64,000 nucleotides of DNA from Dysgonomonas sp. 25. Lineage in GTDB: Bacteria; Bacteroidota; Bacteroidia; Bacteroidales; Dysgonomonadaceae. Below, piece by piece: positions 36,154 to 46,708 of the stretch (the stretch's first letter is position 1; every line of letters starts with the position of its first letter). The stretch lies in NCBI RefSeq assembly GCF_010501075.1, contig NZ_QVMN01000007.1, positions 124,001 to 188,000 of the forward strand, read 5' to 3'. A model generated the notes under the pieces. It ran no database searches. It saw only the letters and a program-made list of their open reading frames with translations, and was not told the origin of the DNA. A program made the translations under genes and the position numbers.

Positions 36154-38184
36154 ATGAAACAGAGACAATTTAATCAGAATCAGGGCTTTCGCTTCAAACG
36201 ATTTGTGCGGAAGTCTTATGCTGCGTTCAATAGCCTGAACAAAGCAGTTACTATCGGGGTTGTTGTCGGTTCGGTGCTGACAGTGGCGCATACCACGAAT
36301 GCTGTTGCCCAAACGACCGATATTCAGCAACGTAGCGAGTTAATGGAAAAAGAGCTGGACGAGGTGATGGTGACTGCCTCGCGCGCCGAAATGCCATTGA
36401 ATGAGACCGCCAAGACGATTACCGTTATCACCAAAGAGCAAATCTCGCAGGCGCCCGTCCGAAGTATCGAAGACCTCTTAGTCTATCTGGCCGGTGTAGA
36501 CGTTATTCAGAGAGGCCCTCACGGAGTACAAGCCGATATATCGGTGCGAGGGGGAACAGCCGACCAGACAGCCGTACTACTCAACGGTATCAATCTTACA
36601 AACGCACAGACAGGACACTACAGTTACGACCTTCCAATCAATCTTTCCGACATCGAACGTATCGAAATCATTCAGGGTTCATCATCCCTCATATATGGTG
36701 TGAGCGCTTTTGCGGGTGGTATCAACATCATCACGAAAAAGGATGCCGATACCAGAGCCTATCTGCGCGCAGGTGCGGGCGGACACGATTTGTTTGAGGC
36801 GGAAGCCCGGGGAGCATTAAAGACAGGTATAGCGACTAATACCTTATCGTTCGGATACAAGACATCGAACGGATACATCGCCAATAGCGATTACGACATT
36901 TATAATGCCTTATGGCAGACGCGGCTAAGTCTTGAGAATCAGTCGAAGATAGACTTTCAGTTGGGATATAATAACAAGCGTTACGGGGCAAATACCTTTT
37001 ATTCTCCTGCCTATCCCAACCAATACGACCGTACAGATACTTATCTGGGGACGGTGAAAGGAACATTTGGCCGCCAATTCAAAATAATGCCGGCCTTGTA
37101 TTGGGTAAGGCATCACGATCAATTTGACCTAATCAAGAACAGTACATCCGGACGAAACTATCACCGAAATGACACATACGGAAGCAGCCTCAACCTGCAA
37201 TATAAGTGGCGATGGGGTACAACCAGTGCCGGAGGCGAAATGCGGCGCGATGAGATATTGAGCAGCAATATAGGCAAAAATATTAGCCGCCACGGAGCAT
37301 ACTATAGCAAATACGACAGCCGCACGAATACAAGCATTGCAGCGGAACATTCGATGCGGATAGAACAATTTACCTTATCGGTGGGGATGATGGCTAATTA
37401 TTCTTCGAATGAGGATACATGGCGTTATCTGCCGGCTGCAAGCGTGAGCTATGCACCTGACGAACGGCTGAAATTTCATACCTCGTGGAGTAAAGGGATG
37501 CGCCAGCCGACTTTTACCGATTTGTATTATAAAGATCCGACACATTTAGGCAATGATTCGCTGAAAACAGAGCGTTCCGAGAATCTGGAATTGGGTTTCA
37601 AATACCGCAATCATTTTATGTCGGCCTATCTCACCGGCTACCTGATGTGGGGCAAGGATATGATAGACTGGGCACAGCGCCCAAATTCGGATGTGTGGGA
37701 GTCTCATAACCTGTTCAAAGTGAACAAACAAGGTGTAGAAATGGGCGTCCGATTCAACCTATACTATTTGTGGGATAAGCTGGGCGAGAATACGACACTC
37801 TCGCTCGATTATGTCCGTCAGCACCAGAAAAGGAACAAGATGGAGTTAGGTGTCGATAATTCGAGTTTTATAATGGATTATCTGCGCGATAAGTTCACCG
37901 TTTCGCTTACGCATTCGATAATAGATAATCTGTCAGTCAGTTGGTATTTCCGCATGCAAAAGCGTATGGGTGGATATAAAAGATACCGCAACGGCGCTTT
38001 GGAACAGCATCTGACGCCATACCCGTTCTATAGCCTGTTGGATGCGAAAATCAATTACCGCCTCAAAGCGTTCGACTTCAATCTCTCTGTCAATAACCTC
38101 TACAACCGTCATTACTTCGACCGGGGGAATATTCCTCAATCCGGTTTCTGGATGATGGGCGGAGTATCGTATACGTTTAATTAA
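36154..38184 (+). CDS. TonB-dependent outer-membrane receptor (BtuB-like)
   Basis: 676 residues. An unusually long leader (about 1-52, with KRFVRKSYAAFNSLNKAV before the hydrophobic core) precedes cleavage near AVAQT. The TonB box region is ELDEVMVTASR (about 69-79). The plug domain (about 85-200) has SIEDLLVYLAGVDV, IERIEIIQGSSSLIYG and GGINIITK. The 22-strand barrel ends in a Phe-containing strand (WMMGGVSYTFN). The size and plug resemble BtuB and small siderophore receptors. There is no SusD partner. Vitamin B12 is a guess, because no riboswitch lies upstream. Confidence 0.9.
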   Translation: MKQRQFNQNQGFRFKRFVRKSYAAFNSLNKAVTIGVVVGSVLTVAHTTNAVAQTTDIQQRSELMEKELDEVMVTASRAEMPLNETAKTITVITKEQISQAPVRSIEDLLVYLAGVDVIQRGPHGVQADISVRGGTADQTAVLLNGINLTNAQTGHYSYDLPINLSDIERIEIIQGSSSLIYGVSAFAGGINIITKKDADTRAYLRAGAGGHDLFEAEARGALKTGIATNTLSFGYKTSNGYIANSDYDIYNALWQTRLSLENQSKIDFQLGYNNKRYGANTFYSPAYPNQYDRTDTYLGTVKGTFGRQFKIMPALYWVRHHDQFDLIKNSTSGRNYHRNDTYGSSLNLQYKWRWGTTSAGGEMRRDEILSSNIGKNISRHGAYYSKYDSRTNTSIAAEHSMRIEQFTLSVGMMANYSSNEDTWRYLPAASVSYAPDERLKFHTSWSKGMRQPTFTDLYYKDPTHLGNDSLKTERSENLELGFKYRNHFMSAYLTGYLMWGKDMIDWAQRPNSDVWESHNLFKVNKQGVEMGVRFNLYYLWDKLGENTTLSLDYVRQHQKRNKMELGVDNSSFIMDYLRDKFTVSLTHSIIDNLSVSWYFRMQKRMGGYKRYRNGALEQHLTPYPFYSLLDAKINYRLKAFDFNLSVNNLYNRHYFDRGNIPQSGFWMMGGVSYTFN

Positions 38185-38203
38185 TAGTTACGAGTTATAA
38201 GAA

Positions 38204-38234
38204 GAGCCTCCCTACGGGGAGGTTTGGTGGGGCT
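38204..38234. repeat. GC-rich hairpin repeat, copy 1
   Basis: The core GAGCCTCCCTACGGGGAG followed by GTTTGGTGGGGCT forms a CCTCCC / GGGGAGG stem with a second G-rich block. Copies are at 51962-51992 and 62181-62211. It is preceded by AGTTACG AGTTATA (38187-38200), a short heptamer piece. Confidence 0.65.
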
Positions 38235-38254
38235 AATTAACTAAAAGACAATTT

Positions 38255-38887
38255 ATGGAAATATTACTTACGATTATATGTTGCCTCCTGCCGATAGATA
38301 CGGCAGAATTTCGCTTGCAGAATGGCGACCTTATTTTTCAGGAGGCATGTCCCAGCAACCTCGAAAATTCTATCAAAGCGGTGACAACCAGTATCGACGA
38401 TTACCAGTTTACGCATGTGGGTATTGTTTATATCGATGAGAATGAGACTGTTTTTGTTTTGGAAGCGACACGGCCGCAGGTGAAGCTGACGCCACTGAAT
38501 GAATATCTGTATCCCGAAAAATATAAAGATTGCTATCCTAAATCGGTTGTCGGACGATTGAAAGCGGCGTATCAGCCGCTTATTGCCGATGCTTTGAGGG
38601 AGGGTATGTTGTTGATAGGGAAAGCGTACGACTATGGTTTTGTACTCGATAACGACAAATATTATTGCTCGGAGCTGGTATATGACATCCTGAAAAAAGC
38701 GAATGACGGGAAAGATGTTTTCCCGCTGAATACCATGACTTTCAAATCGAAGGAGACAGGAGAAATAACGCAAGGTTGGAAAGACTATTTCGATTATTTG
38801 AACCTGTCTGTTCCGGAGGGCGAACCGGGTATCAACCCGGGAGCCATGTCGCGTTCGGAAGTTGTTGATATAGTGTACAGTTTCTGA
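38255..38887 (+). CDS. YiiX/YebB-like NlpC/P60 cysteine hydrolase
   Basis: 210 residues. Circularly permuted papain-like motifs: NGDLIFQEAC (about 24-33), FTHVGIVY with the catalytic His (about 52-59), an EATRPQV strand, and KYYCSELVYDIL with the catalytic Cys (about 130-140). The N-terminus is hydrophobic (LLTIICCLL) and may be a short signal peptide. Relatives are thought to cleave peptide or amide bonds in the envelope or lipids; the substrate is unknown. It is monocistronic and convergent with the ABC-F gene. Confidence 0.88.
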   Translation: MEILLTIICCLLPIDTAEFRLQNGDLIFQEACPSNLENSIKAVTTSIDDYQFTHVGIVYIDENETVFVLEATRPQVKLTPLNEYLYPEKYKDCYPKSVVGRLKAAYQPLIADALREGMLLIGKAYDYGFVLDNDKYYCSELVYDILKKANDGKDVFPLNTMTFKSKETGEITQGWKDYFDYLNLSVPEGEPGINPGAMSRSEVVDIVYSF

Positions 38888-38890
38888 TAA

Positions 38891-38922
38891 CAAAAAAGCA
38901 GGTAGCGAATTTTGCTACCTGC
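38891..38922 (-). terminator. Intrinsic terminator of the ABC-F gene
   Basis: A 9-base perfect stem GCAGGTAGC / GCTACCTGC with a 7-base loop. The run of six A on the plus strand becomes a T-tract on the minus strand, so it terminates the leftward gene. Confidence 0.85.
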
Positions 38923-38952
38923 CTGTTATAGAATCCCTTGCAAGGGTGAATC

Positions 38953-40581
<1,629 letters not shown>

Positions 40582-40638
40582 TCACTAAAAAAGGAGCTTT
40601 GATACTCCTTCTTTCTCTTCTTTTGTTTATATAATCAA

Positions 40639-42075
40639 TTAATCTTTTATTCTGATAGTCGTCGACTTCCTTATCTCGGGCGTGACGCTGAACAGGCGCA
40701 GCTGAATGCCATCCCAAGCCTCTATTTTGACGTCGGTCATCGGTTTGTTATAGATATATTTCTCGAACCCGTACAGGTAGGCAAAGTGTGCCTGATAAGC
40801 CGGTTTGGCAAGCTCTTTGGCTATTGCGTCATAAGACTTCTTATCCCAGAACATGCAATCGTTGTATCCCGACGATATAGTGAAGCGTACACTCGGGTCG
40901 CGATAGAGCATTGTTTCGGTTATGAATTTCTTATACCCGTCGGACAAGGATTCCTTTGTATGGTCGAATTTCTTATTGTTGAGTTTCTGTATTTTGTAGC
41001 CTGCCCGTATGCCTACGCGGTATGCCGGCGAACCGGGAATAACGTCCTGAATGGTAACGAGGTTGTCGGTGTTGAAATACATCCCTGTATAGTTGTAACG
41101 GTTGAATTTGACCTCGTATTTGCTGCTCGTCTTTCCCGTTGAGTAAGGGAACTGCATCAGTATCAACGGTGTCATGATGCGGACGTATTCTTCGAGCGGG
41201 TATTTCTCAGCCAATAATTCCTGTATGTTGCAATCCCACACCTGCGTCATCTTCTCGGTGTCTATTATCTTCTTGTCGTAGAAGCTGATGCCGAACTCGA
41301 CAATGTATTTGCACCTTTTCTCTGCCGATTCGTCCGAGGCATTCAGAGCCGGTATGGCAACCATTTTTCCGTGGTCTTTGTCGAAACGATATGCCGGCGC
41401 TACCGAATCGGTTGCAGCAGCTGAATATTTGGCATTGGGCGAGAATGAATAGTATGTCTGGATGAGTATATCCGGATTCTGGGTGTCGCGCACCATGCCT
41501 TTCGATTGCAATTCCATACTCACCAGATTGGTGATGTAGGTATCTATGGCAGGGATGCTTTGCCCCGGCTCGGTGTAGAAATCGTATGTATGGAAGTAAG
41601 TATAATCGGCATTGTCGTGCGGTGTTATTTTCACGGGTAGCGTAAAAGTCTGGCTATTGGTGTCTTCGAGGCTATAGAATGAGAAAAATTCAGACAGTTG
41701 CTGCTCGCTTATCGCATTCGTATTGATACAGTTGCGGGTTAGCGTGTATTCCTGAAAGCTGGTGCTTTGGTTGCGAATGGTGAATTTCACAGTCGGGTCG
41801 TACACATCGAACAGCCAGCGGGCGATAGTCGCATTATCGCGCAGAAAGGTAGCCTGCCCGTTGATTTCCATGATGATATCGTTCACCCTGAAGCCTGCTC
41901 TTTCGGCCGGTGAGTTTGGTTCTACGTCGGTAATCACCAATTCGCCGTAACCCCAATTCGGATTCTGGCTGAATTCGAATGTTATTCCGTAATAGCAGTT
42001 TTTATCAGTTAGTTGAGCATTGATATTCAGTATACCAAATGCAAGAAAAAGTAGGATAACGTAATATTTTCTCAT
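40639..42075 (-). CDS. Secreted PDZ protein with DUF4136-like middle
   Basis: 478 residues with a signal peptide (about 1-20, NINAQ). PDZ 1 is about 25-110 (VEPNSPAERAGFRVNDIIMEINGQ). The middle (about 150-300) looks like DUF4136 (IDTYITNLVSMELQSKGM, then NPDILIQTYYSF). PDZ 2 is about 325-410 (DVIPGSPAYRVGIRAGYKIQKLN). No protease triad is seen, so it is more likely a periplasmic scaffold or lipid/peptide binder than an enzyme. It is monocistronic on the minus strand, divergent from ribE. Confidence 0.85.
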   Translation of the reverse strand: MRKYYVILLFLAFGILNINAQLTDKNCYYGITFEFSQNPNWGYGELVITDVEPNSPAERAGFRVNDIIMEINGQATFLRDNATIARWLFDVYDPTVKFTIRNQSTSFQEYTLTRNCINTNAISEQQLSEFFSFYSLEDTNSQTFTLPVKITPHDNADYTYFHTYDFYTEPGQSIPAIDTYITNLVSMELQSKGMVRDTQNPDILIQTYYSFSPNAKYSAAATDSVAPAYRFDKDHGKMVAIPALNASDESAEKRCKYIVEFGISFYDKKIIDTEKMTQVWDCNIQELLAEKYPLEEYVRIMTPLILMQFPYSTGKTSSKYEVKFNRYNYTGMYFNTDNLVTIQDVIPGSPAYRVGIRAGYKIQKLNNKKFDHTKESLSDGYKKFITETMLYRDPSVRFTISSGYNDCMFWDKKSYDAIAKELAKPAYQAHFAYLYGFEKYIYNKPMTDVKIEAWDGIQLRLFSVTPEIRKSTTIRIKD

Positions 42076-42160
42076 TGCTAACTACCGGGTAAATAATTCA
42101 GGGTACAAATATATGATTTTTTAGTGGTTAAACGAATCGTTAGTTTCGATAATTATTCAG

Positions 42161-42168
42161 TAACTTTG
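42161..42168 (+). promoter_or_regulatory. -7 promoter element (TAACTTTG) of the ribE operon
   Basis: An exact TAnnTTTG match 41 bases before the ribE ATG. The spacer is too short for an FMN riboswitch and none is seen. Confidence 0.6.
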
Positions 42169-42208
42169 TCTGATATTAACCAGAACTATAAAACAGAAAG
42201 GAAAATAT

Positions 42209-42808
42209 ATGTTTTCGGGAATTGTAGAAGAAGCTGCTCCTGTTGTGGCATTGAGGCCTGAAGGAGAGAATTTGCACATCACGATGAAGTGCTCTTTTGT
42301 GAACGAGTTAAAAATCGACCAGAGTGTGGCGCACAACGGCGTTTGCCTGACTGTGGTGAGCCTCGATGATAATACCTATACTGTGACGGCGATAAAGGAG
42401 ACTTTAGACCGTTCGAATCTCGGTTTGCTCGAAATTGGAAGCAAAGTCAATTTGGAACGTAGTATGTTGATGAACGGGCGCTTAGACGGGCACATCGTTC
42501 AGGGGCACGTCGACCAGACGGCTACCTGCACCAAAGTAGAAGAAGCAGGCGGTAGCTGGTATTATACTTTCGAGTATAAGTTCGACCGCGAAATGGCTAA
42601 GAAAGGTTATTTTACGGTAGACAAAGGTTCGGTGACCGTCAATGGTGTCAGCCTTACGGTGGTAGCGCCTACGGATAATACCTTTCAGGTAGCTATTATC
42701 CCTTTCACACATGAACATACGAATTTTCACCAGATAAAGGAAGGAACGGTCGTAAACCTCGAATTCGATATTATCGGTAAATATATCAGCCGCTTACAGC
42801 AATTCTGA
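42209..42808 (+). CDS. ribE: Riboflavin synthase alpha subunit
   Basis: 199 residues made of two lumazine-binding repeats (about 1-97 beginning MFSGIVEE, and 98-195 beginning GHIVQGHVDQ). The two copies share the NGVCLTVVS / NGVSLTVVA strand. The enzyme dismutates two 6,7-dimethyl-8-ribityllumazine molecules to riboflavin. It leads a run of five same-strand genes with short gaps; the next starts 12 bases downstream. The N-terminal Phe2, which contacts substrate in the family, is present. Confidence 0.96.
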   Translation: MFSGIVEEAAPVVALRPEGENLHITMKCSFVNELKIDQSVAHNGVCLTVVSLDDNTYTVTAIKETLDRSNLGLLEIGSKVNLERSMLMNGRLDGHIVQGHVDQTATCTKVEEAGGSWYYTFEYKFDREMAKKGYFTVDKGSVTVNGVSLTVVAPTDNTFQVAIIPFTHEHTNFHQIKEGTVVNLEFDIIGKYISRLQQF

Positions 42809-42819
42809 TCCCTGTCTAT

Positions 42820-43458
42820 ATGATTCGATACATATTGATTTTCTTCTTTTCATTATCTCCAATCGTCCTTTGCGGCCAAACCGAAGGGAAAGTGGCTTTA
42901 GAAGAGAAATTGCAGGAGGTATATAAAGAAGATCAGGCCATACGTAAAAGTTTATCTAATATTAGCCGAGAATGGGCAGGCAAACCTGAGTTGAGGCAGA
43001 AAATAGATAGCATTGTTGCCGTAATACAGAAAAAAGATTCGGAGCACCAGCTATATATTTCTACTATTTTAGATACAAATGGTTGGCCTTCAGATTTGTC
43101 ATCTAAAGCGAATACAGCTATATTTCTGGTCATACAGCACGCTCCATTGGATTATATGAAGAAATACAGTGAAATGGTTTCGGAACAATATGCAAATGGA
43201 TTGATAGAACCAAGCCTGTATGCAATCTTCAAAGATAGATTGTTGATGTATAGTGATGAAAAGCAACTGTATGGTTCTCAGACAATGAACGGTTATGTAT
43301 GGCCGATAGAAGATCCTGAAAATGTAAATGCGAGAAGAGAAAAAATGGGGCTGTCTACGATGGAAAAGTATTTAGAAATGTTCTCTAAATCAGGGGTAAC
43401 CATTGTTTGGGAAAAAGATATTACAGTAGAAGAGCTGAGAGCTTTAATTAAAAGATAA
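42820..43458 (+). CDS. DUF6624-like secreted protein
   Basis: 212 residues with a signal peptide (about 1-19, VLCGQ). The body resembles the DUF6624 group: a helical section VAVIQKKDSEHQLYISTILDTNGWPSDLSS, IFLVIQHAPLDYMKKYSEMV and IFKDRLLMYSDEKQLYGSQ near the centre. No catalytic set is known. It is placed 11 bases after ribE and 22 before a nitroreductase gene, so it is likely in the same transcript, though a functional link is not obvious. Confidence 0.8.
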   Translation: MIRYILIFFFSLSPIVLCGQTEGKVALEEKLQEVYKEDQAIRKSLSNISREWAGKPELRQKIDSIVAVIQKKDSEHQLYISTILDTNGWPSDLSSKANTAIFLVIQHAPLDYMKKYSEMVSEQYANGLIEPSLYAIFKDRLLMYSDEKQLYGSQTMNGYVWPIEDPENVNARREKMGLSTMEKYLEMFSKSGVTIVWEKDITVEELRALIKR

Positions 43459-43480
43459 GTAAAAATAAAATATAAGAAAT

Positions 43481-44026
43481 ATGGATTTTTACGAATTAGT
43501 TGCTCAACGTCAGAGTTGCCGCAAATTCGATACGGAGCGGATTGTCGACCGCGATACGATTAACCGTATTCTGGAGGCTGCCCGCCTGTCGCCCTCGGCA
43601 TGTAATGCGCAACCGTGGCATTTTATCGTTGTAGACGAACCCGAAATGAAGAATAAGGTTGCCGATGCTGCTTCGACCAAATTGCTTGGGATGAACCATT
43701 TTACCAAGCAAGCCCCCGTACATATCGTGGTGGTGGAGGAGAAAATGAACGCTATGTCGGGTATCGGGAGTGTCATAAAGGATAAACACTTTGCTTTCCT
43801 CGATATCGGTATTGCCGCTACCCATATTTGCCTGGCTGCCGAAGCCGAAGGCTTGGGAACGTGCATATTGGGCTGGTTTGGCGAGAAGAAGATGAAAAAG
43901 CTACTCAACGTGCCGGACAATAAGCGCATTGTATTGGATATCCTTATCGGCTATCCGGCGCAACCGCTACGCGAAAAGAAACGGAAACCATTCGGGGAAG
44001 TGGTTTCTTACAATACCTATAAATAA
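43481..44026 (+). CDS. Nitroreductase-family flavoprotein
   Basis: 181 residues, the compact NfsA/FRP-like fold. FMN contacts are seen in AQRQSCRKFDTERI (about 8-21, with the phosphate-binding Arg residues), SPSACNAQPWHFIVVD (about 37-52), and GLGTCILGWFGE (about 127-138). Members reduce nitro groups, quinones or dehalogenate; the substrate is unknown. It is third in the ribE-led run. A flavin enzyme next to riboflavin synthase is a sensible but unproven pairing. Confidence 0.92.
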   Translation: MDFYELVAQRQSCRKFDTERIVDRDTINRILEAARLSPSACNAQPWHFIVVDEPEMKNKVADAASTKLLGMNHFTKQAPVHIVVVEEKMNAMSGIGSVIKDKHFAFLDIGIAATHICLAAEAEGLGTCILGWFGEKKMKKLLNVPDNKRIVLDILIGYPAQPLREKKRKPFGEVVSYNTYK

Positions 44027-44036
44027 CACACAAAAA

Positions 44037-44651
44037 ATGAAAAATCTGAAATACTGGCTTGGCCTGTTGCTTATTGCTATTGTGACCGTCTGGTCGGGCA
44101 TCGATGCTTACGAAACGACTCTTTGGTTTCTCGAAGCCGGATTGTGCTTGGTGGGGGTTGCAGCCTTGCTGTTGACTTTCAATAAGTTTAAATTTACAAA
44201 CCTGACCTATACGATTATTTTCTTCGAGTTTATCATATTGCTGGTCGGCGCGCACTATTCCTATGCGCGTGTTCCTTTGTTCGATTGGATTCGTGAAGTA
44301 TTCGACCAGGACAGAAATAACTATGATAAGCTGGGACACTTTTTCCAAGGCTTTGCACCGGCATTTATCTCCCGCGAGATACTTATCCGCCTGAAAGTGT
44401 TGAACAAACGTAGCTGGCTGCCTTTCTTTGTTGTATGTATTTCGCTTAGTATAAGTGCTTTCTACGAACTGATAGAATGGTGGGGAGCTCTGCTTATCGA
44501 AAGTTCGGCCGACGACTTCTTAGGCATGCAAGGCTATGAATGGGACACACAGTCGGATATGCTTTGCGCTATGCTCGGGGCTATCAGCATGCTCGTTTTC
44601 TTCTCCAGATGGCAGGATAAGCAGATAAACAAGCTGACAAACGAAAAATAG
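44037..44651 (+). CDS. DUF2238 (YjdF-like) membrane protein
   Basis: 204 residues from the ATG at 44037, 10 bases after the nitroreductase stop; the frame is open further upstream, but only inside that gene. Six membrane helices, with the family motifs HYSYARVPLFDW (about 79-90), NNYDKLGHFFQGF (about 100-112), SISAFYELIEWWGA (about 141-154) and DDFLGMQGYEWDTQSDM (about 159-175). The conserved acidic and His residues suggest a metal site in the membrane. Function unknown. Confidence 0.9.
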   Translation: MKNLKYWLGLLLIAIVTVWSGIDAYETTLWFLEAGLCLVGVAALLLTFNKFKFTNLTYTIIFFEFIILLVGAHYSYARVPLFDWIREVFDQDRNNYDKLGHFFQGFAPAFISREILIRLKVLNKRSWLPFFVVCISLSISAFYELIEWWGALLIESSADDFLGMQGYEWDTQSDMLCAMLGAISMLVFFSRWQDKQINKLTNEK

Positions 44652-44654
44652 CCA

Positions 44655-45587
44655 ATGGCACTATCCTCTAAGGCGCAAGGGCATTTGATAATGCTGGCTG
44701 TAATGACCGTTTTCGGTTTGAATATCCCTGTCAATAAATACTTATATGCTTCGGGATATATCTCGCCGTTCGGGATGACGGCCACACGTATGACGTTCGC
44801 TGCCATTGCCTTTTGGCTTATATCGCTCTTTTTGCCGAAAGAAAAAGTCGACAAACGCGACTTGCTCTTGCTTGTGGGTGCAGGCCTTTGCGGGATGCTT
44901 TGTAATCAGGGGCTTTTTGCATACGGGCTGGGTATGACGTCTTCGGTGGATGCTTCTATTATTACCACCAGCGGGCCGCTGTTTGCCATGATTATGGCTG
45001 CCATAATACTGAAAGAGCCGATAACTTTTCAAAAAATAGGAGGAGTCCTTGTGGGTGGTGTTGGAGCTGTAATATTGGTGCTCACCGCTCATCAGATTGC
45101 TGCAACGGATTCGGGTAATAATATGATGGGAAATCTGTCTATATTCAGTGCGCAGCTGTTTTATTCGTTCTATTTGGTAATTACGCGTCCGCTGGCGACT
45201 AAATATTCGCCCATCACCATGATGAAATGGATGTTTCTGCCTTCGTCGATTATTGGCTTGCTGCTATTCGGGAAAGATATGGTTTATGCGCCCATGTTCC
45301 ATCAGTCGGATATGACACCTTTGCTGATGATTGCTTTCACGCTATTCGGGGCGACGTTTTTTACCTACCTGATGATTCCGCTGGCGCAACGGCGCATACG
45401 TCCCACTACCATATCGATGTATAACAACCTGCAACCGCTGATAGCGACGATTGTTGCCATTGCGATGATGGGGGAGAAATTCTCGGTGATGAAACTGGTA
45501 GCATCCGTATTTATTTTTGCAGGGGTTTATCTGGTTACAACGAGCAAGTCGAAAGCGGATATAGAAACTGAAAAAATAATGAAATAG
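44655..45587 (+). CDS. EamA/DMT-family transporter
   Basis: 310 residues with ten membrane helices in two repeats of five (about 8-145 and 158-295). The EamA signatures LSSKAQGHLIMLAVMTVFGLNIPVN and DASIITTSGPLFAMIMAAIILKEPIT are seen. It moves small metabolites across the inner membrane (amino acids, nucleosides or exported waste); the substrate is unknown. The start is 3 bases after the DUF2238 stop, so it ends the ribE-led operon. Confidence 0.92.
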   Translation: MALSSKAQGHLIMLAVMTVFGLNIPVNKYLYASGYISPFGMTATRMTFAAIAFWLISLFLPKEKVDKRDLLLLVGAGLCGMLCNQGLFAYGLGMTSSVDASIITTSGPLFAMIMAAIILKEPITFQKIGGVLVGGVGAVILVLTAHQIAATDSGNNMMGNLSIFSAQLFYSFYLVITRPLATKYSPITMMKWMFLPSSIIGLLLFGKDMVYAPMFHQSDMTPLLMIAFTLFGATFFTYLMIPLAQRRIRPTTISMYNNLQPLIATIVAIAMMGEKFSVMKLVASVFIFAGVYLVTTSKSKADIETEKIMK

Positions 45588-45619
45588 GCAGCATAAATTT
45601 ACGTTATAAAAATAAAATG

Positions 45620-45627
45620 TACCTTTG
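45620..45627 (+). promoter_or_regulatory. -7 promoter element (TACCTTTG)
   Basis: An exact TAnnTTTG match 21 bases before the ATG at 45649. Confidence 0.55.
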
Positions 45628-45648
45628 TAGGTGTATTTACATTATTGA

Positions 45649-46158
45649 ATGAAAAAAGTTTTATTGATAACCATTTTGTCTTTTATGGCAGTCGCTTCCT
45701 ATGCCCAGTTTGTAGGAGTGGGAGCGCAATATGCCGATGCTAAGGGCAAAGGCAATGCTATTCAGTTCGCGGCCAATTTGTCATTCCCTTATTGGCACGA
45801 GGATAACGCACTGAATACGTTTGTTTCGGGCGGAATAGACTATACCGGAGGCAGTTCGCCTGTGGCGGGACTGAATGTTAAACCCATTATGCTGACAACT
45901 TATTTCAGCGAATCGTTGTTTAATAAATATCCCTTTACGGTGATGGCCGGCCTTGACGGAGGTTACCTGTTCAACTTCAGGCATGGAAAAAACGGTGTGG
46001 TGTTGACACCTAATATATACATCGATTATAAATTTTTCTTTGTAAAAGCCGGATACGATATGAATGTTACGGCGGGGAAAGAACAATTCTTTGTACGCGC
46101 TGGCATCTGCATAGGGATGGGTACTTTGAAAATGCTTCCGAATACGAAAATACGTTGA
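45649..46158 (+). CDS. Small outer-membrane barrel-like protein, tandem copy 1
   Basis: 169 residues with a signal peptide (about 1-19, ASYAQ). Strand-like alternation and glycine-rich turns suggest a small beta-barrel or periplasmic beta protein. It aligns along its whole length with the next gene: FVGVGAQYADAKG with LVGVAGQWTKFEG, GGIDYTGGSSPVAGLNVKP with GGVDYLSGSTTVSGLNIKP, LTPNIYIDYKFFFVKAGYD with LTPNIYMDYKIFYVKAGYD, and EQFFVRAGIC with GQFFVRAGLG. Family unknown; it looks Bacteroidetes-specific. Confidence 0.82.
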   Translation: MKKVLLITILSFMAVASYAQFVGVGAQYADAKGKGNAIQFAANLSFPYWHEDNALNTFVSGGIDYTGGSSPVAGLNVKPIMLTTYFSESLFNKYPFTVMAGLDGGYLFNFRHGKNGVVLTPNIYIDYKFFFVKAGYDMNVTAGKEQFFVRAGICIGMGTLKMLPNTKIR

Positions 46159-46160
46159 TT

Positions 46161-46652
46161 ATGAAGAAATATATTTTTATACTTTTATTTTTTATTCCTG
46201 TTGCGGGATTCTCTCAATTGGTAGGGGTTGCCGGACAGTGGACGAAATTTGAAGGGGATAGCCATTTTCAGTTTAATGCCTCGGCATCGTTTCCTTATTT
46301 AAACAATCTGGGCGACAAAACCTGCTGGATGTTTGGCGGAGGGGTCGATTACCTATCGGGGAGTACGACCGTTTCGGGGTTGAATATCAAGCCGGCACAG
46401 TTTGTTATTACATCGGCTAATATATTCGGGGTGAAAAGTTATACCATTATGTTAGGTGCCGATGCCGGATATAATTTCAACTTCAACCATGGTAACGACG
46501 GAATCATACTGACGCCGAACATATACATGGACTATAAGATATTTTACGTGAAAGCCGGATACGATTACAATACTTCCCACAACGAAGGACAATTCTTTGT
46601 GCGAGCAGGTTTAGGGCTTGGAGTCGGCTTTTTCAAGATGTTTAAACGTTAG
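46161..46652 (+). CDS. Small outer-membrane barrel-like protein, tandem copy 2
   Basis: 163 residues from the ATG at 46161, directly after the preceding stop; a TTG at 46155 would overlap that stop and is less likely. It has a signal peptide (about 1-18, AGFSQ). It is a paralogue of the upstream protein with many shared motifs in the same order, so a local duplication is clear. It ends shortly before mnmA, but 56 bases separate the two. Confidence 0.82.
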   Translation: MKKYIFILLFFIPVAGFSQLVGVAGQWTKFEGDSHFQFNASASFPYLNNLGDKTCWMFGGGVDYLSGSTTVSGLNIKPAQFVITSANIFGVKSYTIMLGADAGYNFNFNHGNDGIILTPNIYMDYKIFYVKAGYDYNTSHNEGQFFVRAGLGLGVGFFKMFKR

Positions 46653-46708
46653 CATATTAACTTTTCAAAAAAAAAGAAAACAGAAAGGCTGTTTCGGCAT
46701 ATCATACA

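Noticed and set aside
42076-42208. FMN riboswitch before ribE
   Set aside because: Only about 35 bases of leader follow the -7 element and no conserved core is seen.
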